This document shows positions 26,251 to 35,852 of a DNA stretch of 64,000 bases, piece after piece (within the stretch, counting starts at the first letter, position 1; every line of letters begins with the position of its first letter). The notes under the pieces are model-generated. The model saw nothing but the letters and a program-made list of their open reading frames with translations, did not search any database and had not been told where the DNA came from. The position numbers and the translations under genes are program-made. Origin of the DNA: an uncultured Flavobacteriaceae bacterium (lineage in GTDB: Bacteria; Bacteroidota; Bacteroidia; Flavobacteriales; Flavobacteriaceae); contig CANMLX010000018.1 in the NCBI GenBank assembly GCA_947498845.1, forward strand, positions 17,639 through 81,638. Reading direction: 5' to 3'.

Positions 26251-26898
26251 TTATGGAGACAAACGGTTTTTAATCCAACTTTTATTGGCTTGTAATTGGT
26301 ATTGGATTCTATCGTGAAGTCTATTTGGTCTACCTTGCCAAAATTCGATTTCTATAGGCCTTACTATAAAGCCTCCCCAATGCTTAGGTCTTTCTATTTT
26401 TTTGTTTTTGTAAATAGTTTCTAATTCTTGAAGTTTATCTTCAAGTTCTCCCCTATTTTTTATTACTTCACTTTGATTAGAGACTAAAGCACCTAATTGA
26501 CTTCCTATAGGTCTAGATTTAAAATAATCATCACTTATATTTGGTGCTACTTTTTCTGCCTTTCCTTTTATAATAATTTGCCTTTCTAATTCTTGCCAAA
26601 AAAAGGATAGACAAACATTTGCAGTTTTGTCTATTGATTTTCCTTTATCACTATTATAGTTTGTAAAAAAAATAAAGCCTTCTTCTGTAATTTTTTTTAA
26701 TAATACTATTCTACTCTTAGGGTAACCATCCAAACCAATAGTAGTTAACGCCATCGCATTATTCTCCTTTTCGGGTAAAATACGGTCTGCTTCGTTAAAC
26801 CATCTTTTAAACAATTCCATAGGAGCACTAGGCGTATCTTTAATTAATAACGCTCCTTTTTGGTATGATTTTCTGTAGCTACTTAAATCTTTTTCCAT
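26251..26898 (-). CDS. pdxH: Pyridoxamine 5'-phosphate oxidase
   Basis: 215 residues, the standard length. Characteristic blocks are YRKSYQKGALL at the N-terminus, AMALTTIGLDGYPKSRIVLLK and FFTNYNSDKGKSI (FMN-binding core), SRPIGSQLGALVSNQS, and the C-terminal signature EFWQGRPNRLHDR. The enzyme uses FMN and oxygen to convert pyridoxamine or pyridoxine 5'-phosphate to pyridoxal 5'-phosphate. ATG at 26898; no gene overlaps. The 224 bp between it and rnz hold no visible gene. Confidence 0.97.
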   Translation of the reverse strand: MEKDLSSYRKSYQKGALLIKDTPSAPMELFKRWFNEADRILPEKENNAMALTTIGLDGYPKSRIVLLKKITEEGFIFFTNYNSDKGKSIDKTANVCLSFFWQELERQIIIKGKAEKVAPNISDDYFKSRPIGSQLGALVSNQSEVIKNRGELEDKLQELETIYKNKKIERPKHWGGFIVRPIEIEFWQGRPNRLHDRIQYQLQANKSWIKNRLSP

Positions 26899-27122
26899 AC
26901 TTTAATAAAATAACAAAGATAAGTTCAATAAGTAGTATTTTAATAAAGATTTAATCTTTATTGGAGAATTAAATGAAGGCGGCTTTTTGACTGAAAAAAA
27001 GGAAAAAATTTGTAAAACTGTATGGCTTTATATAAGCTACTGCGATTATATTATGATCTTAGTTTTTTAAACACTGATATTTAACAACATAAGTATTAAA
27101 TGAGCGAATTTTTTAGAGCGCA

Positions 27123-28031
27123 TTAATTAAACTCAAAAAGCTTACCGTCTTCTGCTAATTCTACATTACTAAATACGGTTTTCGCTTCTGTTTTAAAGTC
27201 TTCTAAATCTGGATAACGTGATGAATAGTGTCCTAAAATTAATGTCCCTGCATTGGCCTTTTTAGCTATACTTGCAGCTTCTTTTGCCGTTGAGTGCTTT
27301 GTCTTTAGGGTTAAATGTGCGTGTTGCTCTAAAAAAGTAGATTCGTGATATAAAACGTCTACATTTTTAATGATGGGTACTATATCTTCTTTATAAATCG
27401 TATCACTACAAAAGGCATAGCTTTTGGGTGGATTGGCTTTATAGGTAACTAATTCGTTTTTTATAAGTTCCCCTTCTTCATTTTCTACATCAAATCCTTG
27501 TTTTAGTTTTCTATAGTAGGCTTTATTTATGTTAGCATCTTCAGCTGCTCCAATATTTAATTTCCGTTCGCCTTCTTTTTCTTTAAATAAATAGCCATTT
27601 GTGTAAACACGATGTTCTAATGGTATGGTATATACCTGTACCTTATCATCTTCAAAAATTAACTCGGAGCTATGCGATGTTAACTCGTGAAAATACAACT
27701 TATAATTGGTCCATGAATCTGCTAACTTCATTTGAAGTGTAATAACGTCTTTAATCCCTTTAGGTCCATAAATATGTAAATCTGCTTCACGCGTTAGTAA
27801 TCTAAACGTAGATATTAAACCTACTAAACCAAAAAAATGATCGCCATGCAAGTGAGAAATAAAAATATGCTTTATGCGGTTAAACTTAATTTTTTGCTTG
27901 CGTAATTGTACTTGGGTGCCTTCTCCACAATCTATTAAAAACATGTGATTGCTTATTTCGAGTACTTGAGATGTTGTGTTGGATAGAATTCTTGGGGTAG
28001 CGCTGTAACAGCCTAATATAGTTAATTTCAT
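27123..28031 (-). CDS. rnz: Ribonuclease Z (tRNA 3' processing)
   Basis: 302 residues, metallo-beta-lactamase fold. The catalytic HLHGDH is at 60-65 and further ligands are seen in AFCSDT, YHESTF, KHSTAKEAA and LGHYSSRY. The enzyme removes the 3' trailer of tRNA precursors. This matters here because the only tRNA in the window (57801) does not encode CCA, the situation in which RNase Z makes the mature 3' end. Last gene of the operon pyrR-pyrB-28096-rnz, with a 64-bp gap to the preceding gene. Confidence 0.95.
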   Translation of the reverse strand: MKLTILGCYSATPRILSNTTSQVLEISNHMFLIDCGEGTQVQLRKQKIKFNRIKHIFISHLHGDHFFGLVGLISTFRLLTREADLHIYGPKGIKDVITLQMKLADSWTNYKLYFHELTSHSSELIFEDDKVQVYTIPLEHRVYTNGYLFKEKEGERKLNIGAAEDANINKAYYRKLKQGFDVENEEGELIKNELVTYKANPPKSYAFCSDTIYKEDIVPIIKNVDVLYHESTFLEQHAHLTLKTKHSTAKEAASIAKKANAGTLILGHYSSRYPDLEDFKTEAKTVFSNVELAEDGKLFEFN

Positions 28032-28095
28032 TTAAATTTCACTAATTCGTTATATTTTAGAGTTAAAAACAAAACTCTAAAATAGTATAAAACAT

Positions 28096-28428
28096 TTAAA
28101 ACCCTAAATCGCGTTCCATTTCTTCCATTTCAATAATATCGAAGGCTTCTTGCTGTGTTGGCACAACTACTAATTCGTCTGGAACTTCGTCTAAATTGAT
28201 TTTATCTGATACAATAACAAAAGAATGTTTCGCTTTTCTATGAATATTAGAAATTTGTAGAAATTCTACAATCTTCTCTAATGTCATTGGCTCCAAAGCT
28301 GTTAAAACTACAACTATATTATTGTTTTTAAACTTAGGATATAACGCTTCAAGTTTTTTCACTAATTCCACTACTGTGAATTTCTCTTGAGTTATAATTG
28401 AAATATTACCATCTTGACTAATTATCAT
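28096..28428 (-). CDS. Small conserved protein cotranscribed with rnz
   Basis: 110 residues, soluble, alternating beta and alpha, with a hydrophobic strand NNNIVVVLTA and a strongly acidic C-terminus (EMEEMERDLGF). It looks like a STAS- or Rossmann-type small domain but has no motif I can name. Automatic annotation sometimes transfers the neighbour's ribonuclease Z name to this family; no metallo-beta-lactamase motif is present, so that would be wrong. Starts 3 bp after pyrB and lies 64 bp before rnz. Confidence 0.65.
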   Translation of the reverse strand: MIISQDGNISIITQEKFTVVELVKKLEALYPKFKNNNIVVVLTALEPMTLEKIVEFLQISNIHRKAKHSFVIVSDKINLDEVPDELVVVPTQQEAFDIIEMEEMERDLGF

Positions 28429-28431
28429 GAC

Positions 28432-29361
28432 TTACTGTTTTATTTTAGACGCTAACAAATAAATTACTGCCATTCTAACGGCTACTCCATTTTGTACCTG
28501 ATCCAAAATTATAGCTTGTTTAGAATCTGCTACATCACTGGTAATTTCAACTCCTCTATTAATTGGCCCAGGATGCATTATTATAATTTCTTTACCTATA
28601 TTATCTAGCAAACTTTTAGTGACACCAAACTGTTGAGAATACTCCCTTGTGGATGGAAAATAGCTTATATCCATGCGTTCGTTTTGTACCCTAAGCATAT
28701 TTGCTACATCACACCAATTTAAGGCTTTTTTTAAATCTGTTTCTACTTTAACGCCTAATTTATCTATATATTTGGGAATAAGTGTTTTTGGTCCACATAC
28801 CATGACCTCTGCACCTTGTAATTGTAATGCAAAAATATTAGACAACGCCACCCTACTATGCAAAATATCACCAACAATTACTACTTTTTTACCTTTAACT
28901 TCTCCAAGTTTTTCTCTTATAGAATAGGAATCTAATAAGGCTTGAGTTGGGTGTTCATGAGCGCCATCTCCAGCATTTATAATACTGGCATTGATATGTT
29001 TAGACAGAAACACGCCTGCTCCAGGATTTGGATGTCGCATTACTACCATATCTACTTTCATTGATAAGATATTGTTAACTGTATCTACCAAGGTTTCTCC
29101 TTTTTTAACAGAAGACTGCGCTGAGGAAAAATTAATAACATCGGCAGACAACCGTTTTTCTGCTAATTCGAATGAAAGCTTTGTTCTGGTAGAGTTTTCG
29201 AAAAACAAATTAGCTATGGTAATATCCCTTAAGGAAGGGACCTTTTTAATTGGTCGGTTAATGACTTCTTTAAAATGATCGGCTGTCTCAAAAATAAGTT
29301 GGATATCTTTTTTATTTAGATACTTTATTCCTAATAAGTGATTTACACTTAATTCGTTCAT
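28432..29361 (-). CDS. pyrB: Aspartate carbamoyltransferase catalytic subunit
   Basis: 309 residues. The carbamoyl-phosphate loop STRT is at 57-60 (FFENSTRTKLSFE), with HPTQALLDSYSI and the C-terminal MHPGPINRGVEI also present. It condenses carbamoyl phosphate and aspartate in pyrimidine synthesis. No pyrI regulatory gene is adjacent. It lies 69 bp downstream of pyrR, so PyrR may control it. The next pathway step would be dihydroorotase; the only candidate in the window (11004-12257) lacks key ligands. Confidence 0.97.
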   Translation of the reverse strand: MNELSVNHLLGIKYLNKKDIQLIFETADHFKEVINRPIKKVPSLRDITIANLFFENSTRTKLSFELAEKRLSADVINFSSAQSSVKKGETLVDTVNNILSMKVDMVVMRHPNPGAGVFLSKHINASIINAGDGAHEHPTQALLDSYSIREKLGEVKGKKVVIVGDILHSRVALSNIFALQLQGAEVMVCGPKTLIPKYIDKLGVKVETDLKKALNWCDVANMLRVQNERMDISYFPSTREYSQQFGVTKSLLDNIGKEIIIMHPGPINRGVEITSDVADSKQAIILDQVQNGVAVRMAVIYLLASKIKQ

Positions 29362-29430
29362 TCTAACTATTTAAAAATTTATGTTGGTAATTATCCTGAG
29401 TTACACCTTTTAAGAGGGCTTACTTAGGTT

Positions 29431-29970
29431 TTATTTTTCAATTAAGTAAACCGAGTCTTCTTTATCTTGCTCACTCCAGTTTACTTTAACTTTTTCGTTA
29501 TTTATCACATCTACTTGACGCCCTCTATAGTCTGGCTGTATAGGTAAATGCCTACTAAAACGCCTGTCTATAAGTGCTAAAAGTTCTATTTCATTTGGTC
29601 TTCCAAAAGATTGTATTGCTGTTAATGCTGCTCTTATACTTCTTCCAGTGTACAAAACATCATCTATAAATACAATATTTTTATCTTCAACTAAAACGTT
29701 TATTTCTGTTGTATTAGCTTCAAGCGGTTTTTCTCTTCTTCTAAAATCGTCTCTATAAAACGTAATATCCAGCTGTCCTAACTTTATCTCTTTAATTTTA
29801 TAGTCTTCTTTTAAAATTTTAGCAAGTCTATTGGCTAAGAAAATGCCTTTAGGTTGTAAGCCAATTAAAACTGTATTTGAGAAATCGTCGTGTTTTTCAA
29901 TAAGTTGACAAGCCAATCGATGAAGAATGATGTTTACCTCTTTTGCATTAAGTAAAACTTTCTGACTCAT
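29431..29970 (-). CDS. pyrR: Bifunctional PyrR: pyr operon regulator / uracil phosphoribosyltransferase
   Basis: 179 residues, the normal PyrR length. The PRPP-binding loop reads VFIDDVLYTGRSIRAAL, and the N-terminal IILHRLACQLIE and LIGLQPKGIFLANRLA match the family. PyrR binds UMP and pyr mRNA in Gram-positives; in Bacteroidota its RNA-binding role is less certain. A minus-strand -7 box TACCTTTG (29992-29999) lies 21 bp upstream of the ATG, leaving a very short leader with no room for an attenuator before pyrR; any RNA target would have to be in the 69-bp pyrR-pyrB gap. Confidence 0.94.
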   Translation of the reverse strand: MSQKVLLNAKEVNIILHRLACQLIEKHDDFSNTVLIGLQPKGIFLANRLAKILKEDYKIKEIKLGQLDITFYRDDFRRREKPLEANTTEINVLVEDKNIVFIDDVLYTGRSIRAALTAIQSFGRPNEIELLALIDRRFSRHLPIQPDYRGRQVDVINNEKVKVNWSEQDKEDSVYLIEK

Positions 29971-30105
29971 ATACTAACGTATTCTAATAAACAAAGGTAA
30001 TGCAAAAAATTAAATTGCTTATTTTTTAATTTACTTTAATTCGTTTTAAAAATCAATATTAAAACCTCTAATTTAGCAGTAACAACTTTGTAAACTGCGT
30101 TATAA

Positions 30106-30657
30106 ATGAATGAATATATTGATATTGTTGATATAAATGGAACACCTACAGGACAAACTGAATTAAAGTCAATTATTCATCAAAAGGGCTATTATCACAA
30201 TACGGCACATGTCTGGTTTTACACAAAAAGTTGCGAGATCTTACTAGCCCAAAGAGCTAAAGAAAAAACCATTTGTCCTTTACTATGGGATGTCTCTGTT
30301 GCTGGCCATATAGATGCAGGGGAAACTGCTATACAAGCTGCTGTAAGAGAAACCAGAGAGGAAATTGGTTTAGCTCTCAACGAAAACGAACTGCATTTTA
30401 TTGACGTGTTTAAATGTTTTCAAAACTATAACAACAGAATGATTGACAACGAATTTCATAATACTTTTATTGCTGAATTAAAGCCCCCATTATCCCGTTT
30501 AACACCTCAGCAAGGTGAAGTTGAAGCTTTAAAATTGGTGTCTTTTGATGCATTTCAATCTATACTGGATAATATTGGAGAAAACAATCATTTTATAGCT
30601 TCCAATAAAGTGTATTATGAAACTGTTTTAAAAAAAATTAAAGACGCTTTTAAATAG
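30106..30657 (+). CDS. NUDIX hydrolase, IPP-isomerase-like
   Basis: 183 residues. The Nudix box is at 67-89 (GHIDAGETA...RETREEIGL), preceded by WDVSVAG. The N-terminal EYIDIVDINGTPTG and overall length match the YfcD/IDI-like group of Nudix proteins, which hydrolyse nucleoside diphosphate derivatives; isopentenyl-diphosphate isomerase is a relative, but its full active-site set is not evident. Start ATG 30106. It ends 5 bp from the convergent CHAT-TPR gene. Confidence 0.88.
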   Translation: MNEYIDIVDINGTPTGQTELKSIIHQKGYYHNTAHVWFYTKSCEILLAQRAKEKTICPLLWDVSVAGHIDAGETAIQAAVRETREEIGLALNENELHFIDVFKCFQNYNNRMIDNEFHNTFIAELKPPLSRLTPQQGEVEALKLVSFDAFQSILDNIGENNHFIASNKVYYETVLKKIKDAFK

Positions 30658-30662
30658 AATAT

Positions 30663-33419
30663 TTAGTGATATTTGAGAGCTTTTCTTCTGTATTTTAAAA
30701 ATAATAGTATTCCTAATAACATCACTAAAGCGATAAGCCAGATCCAATAATTAGATAAAAGGTTAGCGTCCGCAATAGGGCTATTATCGCCAACTAATAT
30801 AGGTGCTGCCCAATAATTAGGATGTGCAAACTCAGTATATTGATGTTGTTTTATATAATTAAGTTTGGCTTCTCTAAGTGCCACAGATTTAGTTTTTCCT
30901 GCTTTTAAATTTTTGTAAAAGTCTGTCATGATTTCGGAATTACTTTTATCGTAAACCGACCATAAAGTAGACACCACGCTTTTTGATCCTGAATTAAAAA
31001 AACCTCGTGCTAAACTCATCACACCTTCGCCTTGTTGTAAGGTTCCCCTAGCCGTTTGGCAGCCACTCAATACTACTAAATCGGCTTGATTTTTATAGGC
31101 ATAAATCTCATCTATAGATAAGTTGTCGTTTGTAAAAGCGATATAGCTACTCTCATCGTTACTTTCATTAGCGTTTGCATGCGTTGCCAGATGGAGTACT
31201 TTATATTGGCCTTGCGTATTTAAAAATATGGTTTTTGTTGCTTGATTATTTTTTAAAAAATCACCTGAAAAAGATTGGTTAATACCATCCAACTCTGCGC
31301 TACTAAATTTTAAATTCATTAAACCAGATGTTGAGTTATTATTTGAAAAATGTATTGGTGCTAAAGCCAATACATTTTTAGTTGGTGTATGTGTTAGGTT
31401 CTTACTGTTTTCAAGAAGTGAAATGGAATATGCATAACGCATGTCTGTTTCTTCTATCAAATACTTTTTTGTGGCAGGATTAACCAATGCTTCAAAAGGC
31501 AAATATTGTAGATTGCCATCTGGGATAATAACGACTTCCTTGTCTTCAAGTTTTTGAGCAATATCATTAGGGAAAAGTGATTTAAATATATATTCTGAAG
31601 CTGAAGCATAGTTATCCCGACCTACTTTTTGGGAATTAGTGGTTAAAGCCATCCCGTTATTTACAATGCTAAGTTGCTGTTTAAATCTTTTGTAATCTCC
31701 ATCGGCTATCTTAAAAAAATGCGTGGTATTTAATGTATTACATAGCCCAAAACCTTGAGCTTCTCCCAATAAATAATGTAAAACCACTTGATCTCCACTA
31801 CAATAATTAGTCTTAAAATTTTTAATATCTGTTATCTCTAACTGTTTCTTTAGATTGGTATATTTTGGATGTGTTTGTTGTAAGGTATCCAAAAATTGTT
31901 TGTAGGCTATTTTTTTACGAAAAATAGCGTCTTTTAATGTACGAGTAAGAGCATCGTTTTCTTGACTTACATGCTTATTAAGATTATTTTGAGCAAGTAA
32001 AATATCTTGCTTTAAGTGATATTCTTTTTCGGCAATACTGTCGGGTAATTGAGCAAGTCTTTTGGCTTTTTCATAGGTGATATTTTCCAGGAGCAACAAC
32101 GCTTTGTTTCGTTCCATAAAATAAAACGCTTGGTCTGGATTATTCAAATAAAAGCACGCTTCTACTGCTTTTTCATACAGTTTGGCACTTTGCTCACGCC
32201 AATACAGTTTGGATTTAAATGCCATGCCTTCTGTACGGATGATATCGATTAATTTATCGGCAGTTTTAAAGGTTTTTAGGGCTTCAATTAAGTAATTACT
32301 ATGATTATTGTATTTGTAATATTTAAACCAGCCATTGGCTTTGGTTATAAGGTAATGTAATGTATTTAATTTGTTTACCGATAATTCTAACGCTTCTACC
32401 GAAGGGAGACTCATAACAGAGTCTTTTAAGTTTATGCTAAGCGACATATTTAATGCCTTTTGGTAGAGATTCATACCATTCTCAAAGTCCAATTGTTCTA
32501 AATATAAATCTCCAAGGTTTTCGTATGTATCACTTAAATCCGGGAAAATCGCTCTAGCTTTATTTAAATAATCCTTACTTTTTTCAAACTGTTTTAATCT
32601 TAAATAAGAAACCCCTAAACTATTATAAACTTTAGCTTTATTTATATCTATATCTTCGTCGTTACCAAAGGTAGAAATTTGCTCATGATGTTTAATTGCT
32701 TCAAAATAATTTTCATTAATAAGATGTGTATTACCTCTAATTTGAAGTATTTCTGAAAGTCTATTTTCATTAAACTTTGATACGCTTAGAACTTGCTCTG
32801 CTTTATTTAGATAATGCAATATTTTTGAATAATTCTTGCGGGCATCTTTTTCAAATAAAACATCGGCTAAAGCCACACATACATTTACAAACAATTCATT
32901 ATTTGTATCATTATCCAAATAATCTATAGCCCTATGTAAATACGAAATTGCATTTTCATACTCACCAAAGTCCCTGTAAATAACAGCTAAATCTAATAAC
33001 GCGTTTTTTGTATTAGCATCTGTTGGTTTTAAATTAACTATTTCATTATAACAGTGAATGGCTTTTGAGACGTTTTTATTGTATTCATAAAATATAGCTA
33101 GGTTGTAAAGCGATTTCTTTATTGAGCTTGGAGGAATAGAATCTATTTGTTGTTTTTGTTTGATTGCCTTTTTTGTAAAATAAATAGAAGAATCTATTTG
33201 TTGTTTTTTACCTGTATATTCCCACAAAAAAAAGTAGTGTTTTCCTAAATCGTGAAACTCATTAGCAAGTTGTAAACCATTATTATGATTGGCAATTTTA
33301 ATGTATAATGAATCAATATAGCTACGCTGCCTTTTTATATGATTATGTTCATCTTGGCTATGACATATCAAGAAAAAAAAACTACATGAAATTAATAACA
33401 AATATTTAAAGCTCACCAA
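30663..33419 (-). CDS. CHAT-domain caspase-like protease with TPR array, membrane anchored
   Basis: 918 residues: signal peptide (FKYLLLISCSFFFLICHSQ), about twelve TPR-like helical repeats (40-560), a CHAT domain in the last third, and a C-terminal membrane helix (about 890-908) with a basic tail. The CHAT catalytic dyad is His747 (HLATHAN) and Cys787 (LSGCQTA), followed by the usual LARGFFNSGSKSVVSTLW. CHAT is a caspase-like peptidase fold; partner and substrate are unknown. The topology places TPR and protease outside the cytoplasm. Start is TTG 33419 or GTG 33416; a TATATTTG -7-like box is at 33421-33428, but no -33 element is seen, so co-transcription with the subtilase gene 52 bp upstream is likely. 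Confidence 0.88.
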   Translation of the reverse strand: MVSFKYLLLISCSFFFLICHSQDEHNHIKRQRSYIDSLYIKIANHNNGLQLANEFHDLGKHYFFLWEYTGKKQQIDSSIYFTKKAIKQKQQIDSIPPSSIKKSLYNLAIFYEYNKNVSKAIHCYNEIVNLKPTDANTKNALLDLAVIYRDFGEYENAISYLHRAIDYLDNDTNNELFVNVCVALADVLFEKDARKNYSKILHYLNKAEQVLSVSKFNENRLSEILQIRGNTHLINENYFEAIKHHEQISTFGNDEDIDINKAKVYNSLGVSYLRLKQFEKSKDYLNKARAIFPDLSDTYENLGDLYLEQLDFENGMNLYQKALNMSLSINLKDSVMSLPSVEALELSVNKLNTLHYLITKANGWFKYYKYNNHSNYLIEALKTFKTADKLIDIIRTEGMAFKSKLYWREQSAKLYEKAVEACFYLNNPDQAFYFMERNKALLLLENITYEKAKRLAQLPDSIAEKEYHLKQDILLAQNNLNKHVSQENDALTRTLKDAIFRKKIAYKQFLDTLQQTHPKYTNLKKQLEITDIKNFKTNYCSGDQVVLHYLLGEAQGFGLCNTLNTTHFFKIADGDYKRFKQQLSIVNNGMALTTNSQKVGRDNYASASEYIFKSLFPNDIAQKLEDKEVVIIPDGNLQYLPFEALVNPATKKYLIEETDMRYAYSISLLENSKNLTHTPTKNVLALAPIHFSNNNSTSGLMNLKFSSAELDGINQSFSGDFLKNNQATKTIFLNTQGQYKVLHLATHANANESNDESSYIAFTNDNLSIDEIYAYKNQADLVVLSGCQTARGTLQQGEGVMSLARGFFNSGSKSVVSTLWSVYDKSNSEIMTDFYKNLKAGKTKSVALREAKLNYIKQHQYTEFAHPNYWAAPILVGDNSPIADANLLSNYWIWLIALVMLLGILLFLKYRRKALKYH

Positions 33420-33471
33420 ACAAATATAATTTAATGAGCTTTAAAAATAATATTTTAAATATTATAACCTT

Positions 33472-35001
33472 TTAATTTTGTAGAGATTCGTAATATTTTG
33501 CATTGAAATTAAATTGATTCAAATTATTTTGATTTCTCGTATGGTTCTTAATAAATTCATCAATGGTTGCCTGAGGGCTCATATCTTGTGTTGTTATTAT
33601 TTCAAATAACTTTGCAGACACTAACGGCGTACTAATTGAAGTTCCAGAGGTTGTAATTTCATCTTCTTGTTTATTTCTATCTACTATTTTTAAACTAATA
33701 GAATATGGAGCGGGTATATCAATACTGGTTGTACCAAAATTTGAAGAAGGGGCTTTAATAGTTTGTTTATTCTCATCAATTATATAACCTCCAACGGCAA
33801 ACAGATTATCTGAATTGTATCCAGAAGGATAATGACGAAAACTTCCGCTATCTGTATCTTCACCGCAGTTACCTGCTGATGTAACAAATATTGAGGTTTG
33901 ATTTAAACTATCAATATAACTTTTCATAATTTCTAGATGTTCCGGATCTTTATCATAAATATTGGCTCCAAAACTGGCATTAACTATTTTAATAGGGTTG
34001 TAATCTGATGAATCTTGAATATAATTAATATAGTGCATCGCACATATAATATCCCAATACGATCCTTCCCCTTCAGAGTCAAACACTTTTAAAGGTAAGA
34101 TACTATAGTTAGTATCTTCAAATCCTAATTCTTTTAACTCGTTCACTAGGGTTTTAACGACCAATGTGCCATGAGTCTCTGATGCTTCCTGAGCATAATG
34201 CCTAGCATTATTGTCTACAAAATTCCAACCTAAACCAAACTTCTCAAACCACTCTTCATCATTACAATTTCTATTTGCTATAACACTCAGGTTTTGATGT
34301 AAATTAATCCCACTTAACTTATCATAATCAATTCCTGTATCTATAACAGCAATAACAGGTGTCCCCTCTCCATTAAATTCAATTATATTAGGAGGTGGAG
34401 ATACATCAAACCCGTTATTGATCACTTGGAATGGGAGATTATCTTTATTAGTAGAGGATACTATTCCTGGATTAATATTAAATGTAAAATTTACATCACC
34501 TCGAATTTTAGATTTTTTATCACTTTTTCTAAGTGAAGATAGTTTTGTTTCTGCTTGAACATCTATTGAGGTATTAATTGGTATTAAAAAAATTCTAGGA
34601 TTACCACAATCACAGGTTTTATAATTGCTTAAATCCAATCCTGAAAATATGTTTTTAATTATATCGATACCATTCTGGTCTCCTTGATCAGATAAATATG
34701 TAATAATCTCATAAAAATGATTCTCGATCGCTTCAAATAAACGGTCTTCATTAATTTTAGCATCTGGGTTATTAGGATTATATATATTGCTCCATGTGTC
34801 ATCATCTACAATTTGTATAATAATTTCATTTGAAATGGAATAATCTGCTCTATTATCACAAATAACTTTATCATCATTATTAACTGCAATCGCATCATCA
34901 TCACAGCGTAATAAGCAAGTAGTACTTATTATAAGTAGTAGAATAATAAACCTTAGTTTAAAGAAATATTTTTTCATAATATTATATTTTAATTCAAGCA
35001 T
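33472..35001 (-). CDS. S8 family subtilisin-like protease, probable lipoprotein
   Basis: 509 residues. The catalytic triad is Asp221 (AVIDTGIDYD), His277 (SETHGT) and Ser455 (SGTSISTP), with oxyanion Asn378 (SAGNCG); residues 40-205 form a propeptide-like region. The N-terminus is a hydrophobic signal with Cys29 and Cys33, so lipidation is possible. The true start is probably ATG 34977 (MKKYFFKLRF): the ATG at 35001 lies inside the predicted -10 element of a promoter-like motif (35001-35028) shared with the CARDB and trypsin-like genes. It sits between the TPR/anti-sigma-like gene and the CHAT gene. Confidence 0.9.
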   Translation of the reverse strand: MLELKYNIMKKYFFKLRFIILLLIISTTCLLRCDDDAIAVNNDDKVICDNRADYSISNEIIIQIVDDDTWSNIYNPNNPDAKINEDRLFEAIENHFYEIITYLSDQGDQNGIDIIKNIFSGLDLSNYKTCDCGNPRIFLIPINTSIDVQAETKLSSLRKSDKKSKIRGDVNFTFNINPGIVSSTNKDNLPFQVINNGFDVSPPPNIIEFNGEGTPVIAVIDTGIDYDKLSGINLHQNLSVIANRNCNDEEWFEKFGLGWNFVDNNARHYAQEASETHGTLVVKTLVNELKELGFEDTNYSILPLKVFDSEGEGSYWDIICAMHYINYIQDSSDYNPIKIVNASFGANIYDKDPEHLEIMKSYIDSLNQTSIFVTSAGNCGEDTDSGSFRHYPSGYNSDNLFAVGGYIIDENKQTIKAPSSNFGTTSIDIPAPYSISLKIVDRNKQEDEITTSGTSISTPLVSAKLFEIITTQDMSPQATIDEFIKNHTRNQNNLNQFNFNAKYYESLQN

Positions 35002-35028
35002 TAATGCAACCTCTAACCAAAGGTTAAC
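35001..35028 (-). promoter_or_regulatory. Shared promoter-like motif, S8 protease copy
   Basis: On the minus strand GTTAACCTTT (35028-35019), 12 bp, CATTAA (35006-35001). The ATG at 34977 follows 23 bp later. The identical 10-mer, identical 12-bp gap and CAT(T/G)AA recur upstream of the CARDB gene and the trypsin-like gene. If GTTAAC is the -35 core, the -35/-10 spacing is 16 bp, as for ECF sigma factors. Confidence 0.6.
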
Positions 35029-35115
35029 GACACATTAAAAATTTTTATCAATTTAATCTTGGAGCGACTATAATTTACAAAAAATGAATTTTACGTTTAT
35101 AATTAATTCTATTAT

Positions 35116-35847
35116 CTACTCAAGCGTAGAAACTATCTTTTTTAACTGCGGCTTTTTATAATTAGGCGTATTAGGGTTAACTTGTAATTCTCTAAACACA
35201 TCTAAAGCGTTTTCTTTTTGCCCTTCTTTTAAATAGCAAAGTCCTAAATACCATCTGGCTTGGTCTATATAACGTGTACTATTTTTGTCAATAAGTTTTT
35301 TATAATGTATAATCGCTTGACTGGTATTATCTACTGCCAAATAGGATTGTGCTAGATAATAATCTACAAAATCTGGATAGTTATCGCATGTCTTTGAGCT
35401 ATTATACAAATCTATAGCCTTTTGGTAATTGGCATTTTCGTAAGCTGTTTTGGGTAAATTCCAATCTGTTTCACAAGAATTGTTGTTTCCCATCGCTGTG
35501 GTGTAGTCTGGTATTTGGTAGTATGTGTTAAATAAATAGTCTGGTGTACTAGTATAGTAATTATAACCGCCAAAACCTATGAGTAACAAAACAGATGCTG
35601 CCATGGCTAATCGTTTCCAGTTAAATGTATTTTTCTTTTCTTGGTTTTTAATTTCATTTTCAAAATCAAGTAGCTTTTTTTTGAGATTCGATTTTTCAGT
35701 ATTCTTTACAGCGTGTTGTACATCGTTTTCAAAGTCAAACTGCGCTTTAAAATCGGCATCATTTATCAATAGTGTTTCTAACTCAATCTTTTCCTCGGTA
35801 TTGAGTTCATTTAAAAAATATTTATGTAGCAGGTCATCTTTATTCAT
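35116..35847 (-). CDS. Single-pass TPR protein, probable anti-sigma factor
   Basis: 243 residues. A cytoplasmic-type N-terminus of about 75 charged residues (HKYFLNELNTEEKIELE, like the helical start of many anti-sigma factors) precedes one membrane helix (about 80-98), and the rest is three to four TPR-like repeats outside the cytoplasm. It starts 5 bp after the ECF sigma gene, the usual place of its anti-sigma factor. I infer that the N-terminus holds the sigma factor and the external TPRs sense a partner, possibly the TPR-rich CHAT protein. The anti-sigma call rests on topology and position, not on a named family motif. Confidence 0.75.
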   Translation of the reverse strand: MNKDDLLHKYFLNELNTEEKIELETLLINDADFKAQFDFENDVQHAVKNTEKSNLKKKLLDFENEIKNQEKKNTFNWKRLAMAASVLLLIGFGGYNYYTSTPDYLFNTYYQIPDYTTAMGNNNSCETDWNLPKTAYENANYQKAIDLYNSSKTCDNYPDFVDYYLAQSYLAVDNTSQAIIHYKKLIDKNSTRYIDQARWYLGLCYLKEGQKENALDVFRELQVNPNTPNYKKPQLKKIVSTLE

Positions 35848-35852
35848 AACAT

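Noticed and set aside
29970..30001. PyrR attenuator leader before pyrR
   Set aside because: The -7 box lies 21 bp from the start codon, so the leader is too short for a PyrR-binding attenuator.
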